A program made the position numbers and the translations under genes. A DNA stretch of 64,000 bases. Source: CAVQSS01 sp963746605. Its GTDB lineage: Bacteria; Desulfobacterota; RBG-13-43-22. The DNA lies in assembly GCA_963746605.1 (NCBI GenBank), contig CAVVCH010000016.1, positions 1 to 64,000 on the forward strand, in the 5' to 3' direction. The notes under the pieces are model-generated. The model was not told where the DNA came from and did no database searches. It saw nothing but the letters and a program-made list of their open reading frames with translations. Shown one piece after another: positions 43,270 to 50,881 of the stretch (the first letter of the stretch is position 1; each line of letters opens with the position of its first letter).

Positions 43270-45063
43270 TTAGTCGTTATTTTCCAGGGGGTCGGGAGAG
43301 GTCTTGGTCTTGTTTTCCAATTCTTCCCGCAACAAATCCCCCAGGTTGGAGCTGGCTTCCCGGGAAGTATTGACATATTCCTTCACATATTGCTGGTCTT
43401 CATCTTTTTTGGCCCGGCGAATGGACAATCCGATGCGTCGGTCCTTTTTATTCACATTGATGACCTTGGCACTGATCAGGTCGCCCACCTTGAACAGACC
43501 GACCGGCGTCTTGATTTTATCCTTGCTCACTTCGGAAACATGCACCAGACCTTCGATCCCCTCTTCCAGTTCCACGAAAATACCGAAGTCGGTTACATTG
43601 GTGATAATACCGGTAACCATCGTCCCCGGGGCGTATTTTCGGGGTATTTCCTCCCAGGGATCGGGCTCTAATTGCTTGATGCCCAGGGAAAAACGTTCCT
43701 GGTCTTTGTCGATGTGCAGTACCTTAGCCTGAATTTCCTGGCCTTTTTTGTACAGCTCGGCCGGGTGTTTGATCCGCTTGATCCAGGAAATATCCGAAAT
43801 ATGAACCAGCCCGTCGATGCCTTCGTCGATGCCGATAAATAGGCCAAAATCAGTAATATTCTTAATCTTTCCTTCGATAACCGTCCCTACGGGGTATTTT
43901 TCGGCAATGACATCCCAGGGATTCGGCTCCACCTGTTTCATGCCCAAAGATATGCGTTTCTTATCGGGGTCTACGGAAATGACCACGGCTTCCACTTGAT
44001 CCCCCACGGAAACGACTTTAGAAGGATGGCGGATCTTCTGCGTCCAGGACATTTCCGAAACGTGAATCAACCCTTCCACCCCGGTCTCCAGTTCCACAAA
44101 GGCCCCATATTCGGTAAGGTTCACCACTTTTCCCTGAACCCGGGAACCGATTTTGTATTTTTCCGTTACCACCGTCCAGGGATCGGCCAAGAGTTGTTTA
44201 AGTCCCAGGGAAACCCGTTGCCTTTCTCGGTCGAAGTTCAAGACCACCACCCGCAGCGTATCACCCACCTGGCAAATATCGGAGGGGTGACTGGCCCGCC
44301 CCCAAGAGATATCGGTCACGTGCAACAGTCCGTCGATACCGCCTAAATCGATAAAGATCCCGTAATCGGTGATATTCTTCACCACTCCTTCCAGGATCTG
44401 TCCCTTTTCCAGAGTGTCCAAAATCTGGTTTCGCTGACTCTCTCTCTCCTTCTCCAAAATGGATCGACGGGACAGAACCACATTATTCCGTTTCTTATTG
44501 TATTTCAAAATCTTAAAAAAGAGGGTTTGACCGATGAGGTGATCCATGTCCCGAACCGGTTGAAGATCCACCTGCGATCCGGGCAGAAAGGCCGGCAGAC
44601 CGATATCGACAGACAAGCCGCCTTTCACTTTACCGGTGACCCGCCCTTCGATGACTCCGTCATCTCGGTAGATCCGGCTGATCTCATCCCAGATCAAAAT
44701 TTTGGCCGCCCGTTCCTTGGAAAGCCGGATGTCGCCGTCATCTTCGTCTTCCCGCTTTTCAATGAGCACATCGATCCAATCGCCGACCTTGGCCGTTATT
44801 TCCCCCCCCACCGAACTCATGAATTCATCGATCGGGATCCGTCCCTCGGACTTGTAGCCGATATCGACCATGACAAATTCCTTTTCAATGCTCACGATCT
44901 TACCCCGAACGACTTCCCCCTCCTGGTAGGTTTTCAAGCTTTCTTCATATAAAGTCTGGAACTCCTGTTCCCCCTGGACGGTTACCACGGCCTCCTGGAC
45001 GGACGGCTCCTCCGTTTTGTTTTCTTGTTCAGGTTTACCCATTTCCTCGTTGTTTTTTTCCAT
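43270..45063 (-). CDS. rpsA: 30S ribosomal protein S1
   Basis: 597 residues with six S1 RNA-binding domains. Domains 3-6 are canonical (VVKNITDYGIFIDLGGIDGL, VVNLTEYGAFVELETGVEGL, KIKNITDFGLFIGIDEGIDG, IITNVTDFGIFVELEEGIEG), with linkers such as ISLGMKQVEPNPWD. Domains 1-2 are more divergent. S1 delivers mRNA to the ribosome. An acidic N-terminal stretch precedes domain 1. The arrangement cmk-rpsA-sppA is typical of Desulfobacterota. Confidence 0.97.
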   Translation of the reverse strand: MEKNNEEMGKPEQENKTEEPSVQEAVVTVQGEQEFQTLYEESLKTYQEGEVVRGKIVSIEKEFVMVDIGYKSEGRIPIDEFMSSVGGEITAKVGDWIDVLIEKREDEDDGDIRLSKERAAKILIWDEISRIYRDDGVIEGRVTGKVKGGLSVDIGLPAFLPGSQVDLQPVRDMDHLIGQTLFFKILKYNKKRNNVVLSRRSILEKERESQRNQILDTLEKGQILEGVVKNITDYGIFIDLGGIDGLLHVTDISWGRASHPSDICQVGDTLRVVVLNFDRERQRVSLGLKQLLADPWTVVTEKYKIGSRVQGKVVNLTEYGAFVELETGVEGLIHVSEMSWTQKIRHPSKVVSVGDQVEAVVISVDPDKKRISLGMKQVEPNPWDVIAEKYPVGTVIEGKIKNITDFGLFIGIDEGIDGLVHISDISWIKRIKHPAELYKKGQEIQAKVLHIDKDQERFSLGIKQLEPDPWEEIPRKYAPGTMVTGIITNVTDFGIFVELEEGIEGLVHVSEVSKDKIKTPVGLFKVGDLISAKVINVNKKDRRIGLSIRRAKKDEDQQYVKEYVNTSREASSNLGDLLREELENKTKTSPDPLENND

Positions 45064-45184
45064 TTAATTGTTTATCCCCCTCAAAATCCTGGTTTAATAA
45101 CCCGGCCGCCTTTCCCTGACGGACGGGTGACCTTCAAAATCAGCAGGCAGACCACCTTTAGATAATCCATATTAAAACTTTTCA

Positions 45185-45212
45185 TTTATATCAAAAATAA
45201 AAAAAAAATCAA
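45185..45212 (-). promoter_or_regulatory. candidate sigma-70 promoter of rpsA
   Basis: On the minus strand TTGATT (45212-45207) is followed after 16 bases by TATAAA (45190-45185), within an A/T-rich stretch. It lies about 120 bases upstream of rpsA. Confidence 0.45.
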
Positions 45213-45280
45213 GTTTTTTCGTCTGCTTCGAAAAATAATGACGGCCTTCCCCATAGACTCACGATTTGGCCCGCGGGAGG

Positions 45281-45943
45281 CTACAGGCTGATTTTAGCCA
45301 GCATCTTTTGCAGAACTTCGTCTATCGAATAGTCGGACGTGTCAAGGACAACGGCATCGCTGGCGGGACGCAATGGGGCTAAGGCACGCTGCTGATCTCG
45401 AAGATCCCGTCGGACTATTTCCGCTTTTACCTCGTCCAGACTCACGGAAGTGTACCCCGACCGGACCAGTTCCTTTAAACGGCGCCGGGCTCGAACCTCC
45501 AAGGAGGCCTCCAGATAAAACTTGAAAGGCGCCTCGGGAAAAACCACGGTTCCCATATCCCGGCCCTCGGCTACCAAGCCGCCCAAGGCCCCAATCCGTC
45601 TTTGCATTTCGGTCAGGACCTGCCGGACCTCAGGCCGGGACGACAAGATCGAGGCCCATTGACTGATTTCCGGACGACGAATTTCCCGGGTGACGTCCTG
45701 TTCCCCCAATTGAACCGTTTGCTGGTCCCCTACCCCCCTTATTTCCAGTTCAAGGGACTCGATGACGGCCTTCAAAGGTTCTCCGGATAAATCTTCTGCC
45801 CCTTTTTCCCGCAGGGCCCAGGCCACCACCCGATACATGGCCCCGGTATCCAGACAATCCAATCCCAGCCGATCGGCCAGCAGGCGGCACAAGGTACTTT
45901 TCCCGCTGCCGGCCGGTCCGTCGATGGTGATAATCGGGAGCAT
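45281..45943 (-). CDS. cmk: cytidylate kinase
   Basis: 220 residues. P-loop ITIDGPAGSGKSTLCRLLAD, LDCLDTGAMYRVVAWALREK (substrate region), VTREIRRPEISQWAS, GGLVAEGRDMGTVVFPEAPF and FYLEASLEVRARRR. It phosphorylates CMP and dCMP. It follows hisC after 4 bp and precedes rpsA, a widespread cmk-rpsA linkage. Confidence 0.96.
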   Translation of the reverse strand: MLPIITIDGPAGSGKSTLCRLLADRLGLDCLDTGAMYRVVAWALREKGAEDLSGEPLKAVIESLELEIRGVGDQQTVQLGEQDVTREIRRPEISQWASILSSRPEVRQVLTEMQRRIGALGGLVAEGRDMGTVVFPEAPFKFYLEASLEVRARRRLKELVRSGYTSVSLDEVKAEIVRRDLRDQQRALAPLRPASDAVVLDTSDYSIDEVLQKMLAKISL

Positions 45944-45947
45944 TTAT

Positions 45948-47048
45948 CTATTTTTTTAGAGAACGGCGGAGGGCTTGCAAAAACTTAGTATTTTCCGAGG
46001 GAAGGCCCACATTAACCCGGATGAACCGATCCAATCCGAAACTTTTCATGGAGCGAATGATTACCCCTTGGCGGAGCATGGTTTCGTATAAGGACTGGGC
46101 CTCCAAGGGGACTTCAATCAAAATGAAATTGGTTTGGGAGGGGATCACTCTCAACCCCAGACGTTCCAGTTCTCCTTCCAGCTTTTTCCGGCCGCTCAAG
46201 ATCAGACGGCGGGTCTTTTGATAAAAGGAATCGTCTTCCAGTGCCCCCAGGGCTCCGGCCAGGGCCAGTGAATTCACATTGAAGGGTTGCCGGACCCGAT
46301 TGAGATAGTCCGCCAGTTCGGGGCTGGTCAGCCCGTAACCGATTCGCAACCCGGCCAAACCGTAGGCTTTTGAAAAAGTGCGAACCACTAAAAGGTTTTT
46401 GTGTTGGGCCAGATAATCCGTACCTACAGGGCAGTCGGGATCCTCCACAAAATCAATATAAGCCTCATCCAAAAGAATCAATACGCCCGAGGGGACTCGT
46501 TTTATAAAATATTCCCAATCCTTCCGGGTCACGACCGTTCCGGTCGGGTTGTTGGGATTGTTGACGATCACAATTCTGGTACGCGGACCGATCCCTTTAA
46601 GCAGGCCTTTTAAGTCCACAGTAAATCCAGCTAAAGGTATCAACCGGTTTCTCCCGGCCAAGGCCTGAACAGCTTTGGCGTACATTAAAAAAGAGGGAAA
46701 AGGGGAAAGGACTTCGTCTCCGGGCGTCATAAAGGTTTTCAAGGCCAACTCAATGATTTCGTTGGACCCGTTGCCCAAGAATACCTGGCTGGAATCAACC
46801 TTTAGGCGTTTGCTTAAGGCCTGCTTCAGGTAATAGCCACTTCCATCCGGGTAGCGGTGCAACTGGGCGAGTTCCTTTTGAATCGCCAAAACCGCCTTCG
46901 GGGAAGGCCCGAGCGGATTTTCATTGGAGGCCAGTTTAATCACATCCCGGATCCCATATTCCCGGGTCAACTCGTCAATGGGTTTTCCCGGGGGATAGGG
47001 CACCAAATCCTGGATGGTTTTTTTTACGGGGGGTAAGCGCTTTTCCAT
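45948..47048 (-). CDS. hisC: histidinol-phosphate aminotransferase
   Basis: 366 residues. Fold-type I aminotransferase: IKLASNENPLGPSPKAVLAI, FLGNGSNEIIELALKTFMTP, IVIVNNPNNPTGTVVTRKDW, LILLDEAYIDFVEDPDCPVG and the PLP lysine in VRTFSKAYGLAGLRIGYGLT. It transfers the amino group to imidazole-acetol phosphate in histidine synthesis and may also serve aromatic amino acids. No other his genes are nearby. Coupled to cmk. Confidence 0.94.
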   Translation of the reverse strand: MEKRLPPVKKTIQDLVPYPPGKPIDELTREYGIRDVIKLASNENPLGPSPKAVLAIQKELAQLHRYPDGSGYYLKQALSKRLKVDSSQVFLGNGSNEIIELALKTFMTPGDEVLSPFPSFLMYAKAVQALAGRNRLIPLAGFTVDLKGLLKGIGPRTRIVIVNNPNNPTGTVVTRKDWEYFIKRVPSGVLILLDEAYIDFVEDPDCPVGTDYLAQHKNLLVVRTFSKAYGLAGLRIGYGLTSPELADYLNRVRQPFNVNSLALAGALGALEDDSFYQKTRRLILSGRKKLEGELERLGLRVIPSQTNFILIEVPLEAQSLYETMLRQGVIIRSMKSFGLDRFIRVNVGLPSENTKFLQALRRSLKK

Positions 47049-47207
47049 AGAGCCCTTATATCATCCTACTTTGAAAAATCAACAGCTATTTTTTTCTGTT
47101 CGGAGATGCTCTTTTTTCTTGCATTTTTAAATAATATCAGTATCCTTGGCAACAAGAATCACTAAAAGCATTCATCCTTATCCAAATTGAAGAGGAGAAT
47201 TGGGGTT

Positions 47208-47486
47208 ATGAATAAGTCGCAATTGATTGAAGCCTTGGCCAAAATGCAGGGTTTGACCATTAAAAACGCCGAATTCGTGGTCACCAATTTTTTTGATAGT
47301 ATTGAAGAGGCCTTAGTCCGCCGGGAGCGTGTGGAAATCCGGGGATTCGGTAGCTTCAAGGTAAAGAACTATCAGGGATACCAGGGTAGAAATCCCAAGA
47401 CCGGCTCAGTAATCAATGTGAACCAAAAAAAGCTCCCTTTTTTTAAAGTTGGTAAAGAATTGAAAGAAATGGTCGATATACTATAA
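47208..47486 (+). CDS. HU/IHF-family DNA-bending protein
   Basis: 92 residues from ATG 47208: MNKSQLIEALAKMQGLTIKN, FFDSIEEALVRRERVEIRGF, GSFKVKNYQGYQGRNPKTGS and the terminal helix VGKELKEMVDIL. The RNPKTGS loop with the preceding GFGSF is the HU/IHF signature. IHF-alpha and HU cannot be separated by sequence alone. The gene ends 12 bases before the SRP RNA on the same strand, so they may be co-transcribed. Confidence 0.9.
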   Translation: MNKSQLIEALAKMQGLTIKNAEFVVTNFFDSIEEALVRRERVEIRGFGSFKVKNYQGYQGRNPKTGSVINVNQKKLPFFKVGKELKEMVDIL

Positions 47487-47497
47487 AGAACTATACG

Positions 47498-47767
47498 CTT
47501 GGTCGTGCTAGGCGGGGAGTTAGCGGTGCCCTGTACCCGAAATCCGCTCATGCGGGGCTGAATTTCCTCTTGAGGGCTTGAAATATCCATGATGATTACC
47601 TCTCCTGAAATCCGGATTGGACGTTACGCAACAAACGATTATGAACCCCGTCAGGTCCGGGAGGAAGCAGCGGTAAATAATGCGGTTTGTGTCGTAACTG
47701 CCTCTAATCTTGGGTTTTAGGCAGGGGACACCATGGCTGTTGGTTCGAGAGAGGATGCACGGCCAAG
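47498..47767 (+). ncRNA. ffs: signal recognition particle RNA, long bacterial form
   Basis: The terminal arms CTTGGTCGTGC and GCACGGCCAAG pair over 11 bp. The 5' Alu-type region reads GGCGGGGAGTTAGCGGTGCC and CTGTACCCGAAATCCGC. The domain IV core CAGGTCCGGGAGGAAGCAGC binds Ffh. About 270 nt, the long SRP RNA form with an Alu domain, as in Bacillus and some Desulfobacterota. With Ffh it targets membrane and exported proteins. Confidence 0.92.
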
Positions 47768-47944
47768 AATTGGTTTGGATCCAAAAGGACGCGATCGGAT
47801 GCTTTTCAGCTTTTTCCTTCCTATTGTCAATACCTTGACTTTCGCTTCCTTTTTTGTCAAAAAAACCGGACAGCACGGGATAGCTCTGGGTGATTATTAT
47901 ATTTAACTATTTTAAATTATTAAATATTTTTATTTTTATCTTAT
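47768..47944. other. intergenic region between SRP RNA and the pilus promoter
   Basis: No gene is supported. It becomes very AT-rich from about 47890, as expected of an upstream promoter region that could bind IHF/HU. Confidence 0.4.
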
Positions 47945-47959
47945 TGGCACTTTAATTGC
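47945..47959 (+). promoter_or_regulatory. sigma-54 promoter of the pilM operon
   Basis: TTGGCAC-TTTAA-TTGC matches the -24/-12 consensus TGGCAC-N5-TTGC exactly, with correct spacing between GG and GC. It lies 58 bases upstream of the pilM ATG, within an AT-rich region. An NtrC-type activator would be required; none is in this window. Confidence 0.7.
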
Positions 47960-48016
47960 TTTAAAGTGGCTAGGCTGGAGATGAACGAGTTTCTAAAGAG
48001 ACACTAGAACGGACTA

Positions 48017-49072
48017 ATGCGCTTTTCCAAACCCACTAAACTCATCGGGGTCGATATAGGTTCCCAAACCATCAAGGTTTGTCAGGTTGAACAATCGTCC
48101 GGTGGGATTACCCTCGAACACTACGGACAGACCGATCTCCCTCCCCACTCCATTCAAGACGGCAGCGTAAAGGACCACCAGGTTATTGCCGACAGTTTGG
48201 CAGCCTTATTGGCCCATTTGGGGGTCTCGACCAAAGAGGCGGCTTTTGCCATTTCCGGATATTCGGTTATCATCAAGAGAATCACCCTACCCCTGTTGAC
48301 CGAAAAAGAATTGGCCCAGACTATTCATTTGGAAGCCGAGCAGCATATTCCTTTTGATGTTCGGGAAGTGAATCTGGACTTCCAGATCCTTGGGCCCTTG
48401 AAAGATGAACCGGATACCATGGCCGTTTTGCTGGTAGCCGGGAAAAAAGACGTTTTGGAAACCTATCAGCAGATTCTTCAGACGGCCGGATTGGAGGTCA
48501 AAATCGCCGACGTGACCGCCTTCTCCCTTCAGAATGCCTATGAAGTCAATTACCCCCTAAGCGGTAACCCGATAGCCGCCCTGGACCTGGGATCGGACCT
48601 GATCACGGTTAACGTCTTTAATTCCACGGGTCCCCTCTTCATCCGAGATTTACCCTTGGGCGGCCGGCAGATAAGCGAACAGATCCAAAGCCAGGCCAAG
48701 CTGTCCTTTAAGGAGGCTGAAGAGGCCAAATTGAAATGGGACACCAGGGTCCGGACCTTGGAGGTTGTCGGTCCGGCTGTTTTGAATACCCTCACCTCCT
48801 GGGCTGAAGAAATCAAAAGGGCCTTTGATTTCCTGGCCGCCTCCGACCCCGAAAGCCGTCCGACCAAAGTTGTTCTTTCCGGAGGATCGGCCTTGATTCC
48901 CGGCTTAGCCCCGTTTTTTTCCCGGGAGTTGAAACTTCCGGTGGAACTGTTCAACCCCTTTAACCAGATCAAGGTGGATCCCGAGGTGTTCGATCGAGAG
49001 TCCCTCAACCGGATCGCCCCCCAGGCTGTGACCGCTCTGGGGTTGGCCCTCCGCCGGAGAGGTGATCGATGA
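48017..49072 (+). CDS. pilM: type IV pilus assembly protein PilM
   Basis: 351 residues. Actin/FtsA-like ATPase: KLIGVDIGSQTIKVCQVEQS (phosphate 1), LDLGSDLITVNVFNSTGPLF (phosphate 2), VVLSGGSALIPGLAPFF (adenosine motif), and EAEQHIPFDVREVNLDFQIL. It is a cytoplasmic protein that binds the PilN N-terminus and links the inner-membrane platform. First gene of the operon; it overlaps pilN by 4 bp. Confidence 0.94.
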   Translation: MRFSKPTKLIGVDIGSQTIKVCQVEQSSGGITLEHYGQTDLPPHSIQDGSVKDHQVIADSLAALLAHLGVSTKEAAFAISGYSVIIKRITLPLLTEKELAQTIHLEAEQHIPFDVREVNLDFQILGPLKDEPDTMAVLLVAGKKDVLETYQQILQTAGLEVKIADVTAFSLQNAYEVNYPLSGNPIAALDLGSDLITVNVFNSTGPLFIRDLPLGGRQISEQIQSQAKLSFKEAEEAKLKWDTRVRTLEVVGPAVLNTLTSWAEEIKRAFDFLAASDPESRPTKVVLSGGSALIPGLAPFFSRELKLPVELFNPFNQIKVDPEVFDRESLNRIAPQAVTALGLALRRRGDR

Positions 49073-49644
49073 TCCGGATCAATCTACTGTCCCGGGAGGA
49101 ACCTCAAAGATCTGATCAGGCCCCGGGTATCCGGAATATCTTTATCCTCTCCCTGGGGGCGGTCCTGGCCTTGATCATCATCGTCTATTGGATATTAGGC
49201 GCCCAGGTTCGCCGTTTGGAAGAGGAGCGGTTGTCCCTGGAAAAACAGGCCCAAGGTTTTTCTACCCTGCAACGGGAAATCAAGGAATTAAAGGACAAAA
49301 AGGAATTGGCCCAGAATCGACTGACCCTGATGCGCCGGCTGGAAAAAGAAAGACATGGCCCGGTGCGATTGCTGGAACAACTGTCCGTGGCCCTGCCGGT
49401 AAATCAGCTTTGGATTACCGCCTTAAAAGAAACGGACGCGGAGATCCGTTTAGACGGGATGAGCTTAAGCAATCAAATCCTGGCCGATTACATGAAGCGA
49501 TTGGAAACCCTGGAACCCATTTCCCGGGTTGATCTGGTCCAATCCGGCCAGATAACTTATAAGGAGCTCAAAATCAAGCAGTTCACGATAACCGCCTTAA
49601 AAAAAGGGGCGGAAAGACCTCCCGCGCCGGTGGAGAAGAAATAA
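49069..49644 (+). CDS. pilN: type IV pilus assembly protein PilN
   Basis: 191 residues. Begins MIRINLLSREEP, the cytoplasmic PilM-binding motif INLLP-like, then a transmembrane helix at about 24-46 (IFILSLGAVLALIIIVYWIL), a coiled coil (VRRLEEERLSLEKQAQGFST) and a ferredoxin-like periplasmic domain. It forms the inner-membrane alignment complex with PilO. Start overlaps the pilM stop. Confidence 0.9.
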   Translation: MIRINLLSREEPQRSDQAPGIRNIFILSLGAVLALIIIVYWILGAQVRRLEEERLSLEKQAQGFSTLQREIKELKDKKELAQNRLTLMRRLEKERHGPVRLLEQLSVALPVNQLWITALKETDAEIRLDGMSLSNQILADYMKRLETLEPISRVDLVQSGQITYKELKIKQFTITALKKGAERPPAPVEKK

Positions 49645-49648
49645 GGTC

Positions 49649-50302
49649 ATGGCCTTTTACTCCCCGCTGGTCGATCAATGGACCCTGCTTAACCCTACCA
49701 AGAAGATCGTGGGCGGGGTCTGTGGTCTGGTATTGCTGGCCCTGGCGCTCGGTCTCTTTGTTCTTAAGCCTGTTTGGGATAAACGGGTGGAGCTTCAAGG
49801 AGATGTCGTTCGGGGTCGGGAACGGTTGGCCCAAATTCAAAAGACCTTGGCCCAAATCAAACAATTTCAGGAAGATTTAGTCCGGATTGATCTTCAACTC
49901 AAAGAGGTGACCGCTGTACTTCCCGAATCGCAGGAAATTCCGGAGCTCTTAAAATCCGTTTCCTCTATCGGTCAACAGAACGACTTGGAGTTTTTACTCT
50001 TTAAGCCGGAACCGGAAATCCCTAGGGACTTTGTAACTGAAGTCCCCATCGGCGTTCAACTGAAGGGTCATTACCACCAGATGGGCATTTTTTTCGATCA
50101 GATCCGTCGTCTTCCCCGCTTGATTAATGTCCGTAACCTGGAGATGGGGGCCTATGACGAAAAATCCACTCAGATGACCGCCCGCTGTCAATTGGTAACG
50201 TATAAACTTTTGTCGGCCCCGGCGGCGAAACCGGGACAGCCTCCCCAAAGCCCTCCGGCCTCGGGGACCATAACCGCTCCTTCGGAGAGTAAAACAAAAT
50301 AA
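49649..50302 (+). CDS. pilO: type IV pilus assembly protein PilO
   Basis: 217 residues. A transmembrane helix at about 20-40 (GGVCGLVLLALALGLFVLKP), a coiled coil (RERLAQIQKTLAQIKQFQED) and the periplasmic fold VTAVLPESQEIPELLKSVSS, IGVQLKGHYHQMGIFFDQIR. The Pro-rich tail is variable. Partner of PilN. Four bases after pilN. Confidence 0.9.
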   Translation: MAFYSPLVDQWTLLNPTKKIVGGVCGLVLLALALGLFVLKPVWDKRVELQGDVVRGRERLAQIQKTLAQIKQFQEDLVRIDLQLKEVTAVLPESQEIPELLKSVSSIGQQNDLEFLLFKPEPEIPRDFVTEVPIGVQLKGHYHQMGIFFDQIRRLPRLINVRNLEMGAYDEKSTQMTARCQLVTYKLLSAPAAKPGQPPQSPPASGTITAPSESKTK

Positions 50303-50306
50303 AACC

Positions 50307-50822
50307 ATGGCCGGACTAATGGGCAAACTGCTAGTATGTTTCATCGTCCTGACCGCTTATGGCTGCGGTTCCTCCGGGGAAGGGCCGATCGCCCAAAGAC
50401 TCGGCCTCCCGATAATGGGAAAAACGTTGACCCCTCAAACAGTCTTGCCTCCTTCGACCGGTCCCTCGGCCTTACCGGTTAAAGCTGAACCGTCCTACGA
50501 TCCCACCGGCAAGCCGGACCCTTTTCAACCTCCGGTGCTGGAGCAAACCCAACAGGCCAAGCAACTGTTTCCGCTGGAAAAGTTTGAAGTAAGTGAATTT
50601 CAGTTGGTTTCTACTGTCAGCGGTTCAAGAGGAAAAAAAGCTATGGTCCAGGATCCCTCTGGAAAAGGGTACTTGATCAAGGTGGGGACTCCCATCGGCA
50701 AAAACCAGGGCCGGGTGGTGGCTATTGCGGATAGACAAATTCTGATAGAAGAAAAAATTAAGGACTTTTTGGGCCGGGAAAAGTCGCGAACCGTACCTTT
50801 AAAAATGCCCCCGGCCCCTTAG
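50307..50822 (+). CDS. pilP: type IV pilus assembly lipoprotein PilP
   Basis: 171 residues. Signal peptide with lipobox-like VLTAYGC (Cys ~20), a Pro-rich linker, then the beta-sandwich region DPFQPPVLEQ and FEVSEFQLVSTVSGSRGKKA, with VQDPSGKGYLIKVGTPIGKN typical of PilP. It links PilNO to the PilQ secretin. The residue before Cys is Gly as usual; the -3 position is Ala, not the common Leu, so lipidation is likely but not certain. Confidence 0.85.
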   Translation: MAGLMGKLLVCFIVLTAYGCGSSGEGPIAQRLGLPIMGKTLTPQTVLPPSTGPSALPVKAEPSYDPTGKPDPFQPPVLEQTQQAKQLFPLEKFEVSEFQLVSTVSGSRGKKAMVQDPSGKGYLIKVGTPIGKNQGRVVAIADRQILIEEKIKDFLGREKSRTVPLKMPPAP

Positions 50823-50881
50823 TTGCTTACATGTTAGGTTGCTTACATATTTTAGAACCCCAATCATTCGGTGAGGAGCCA

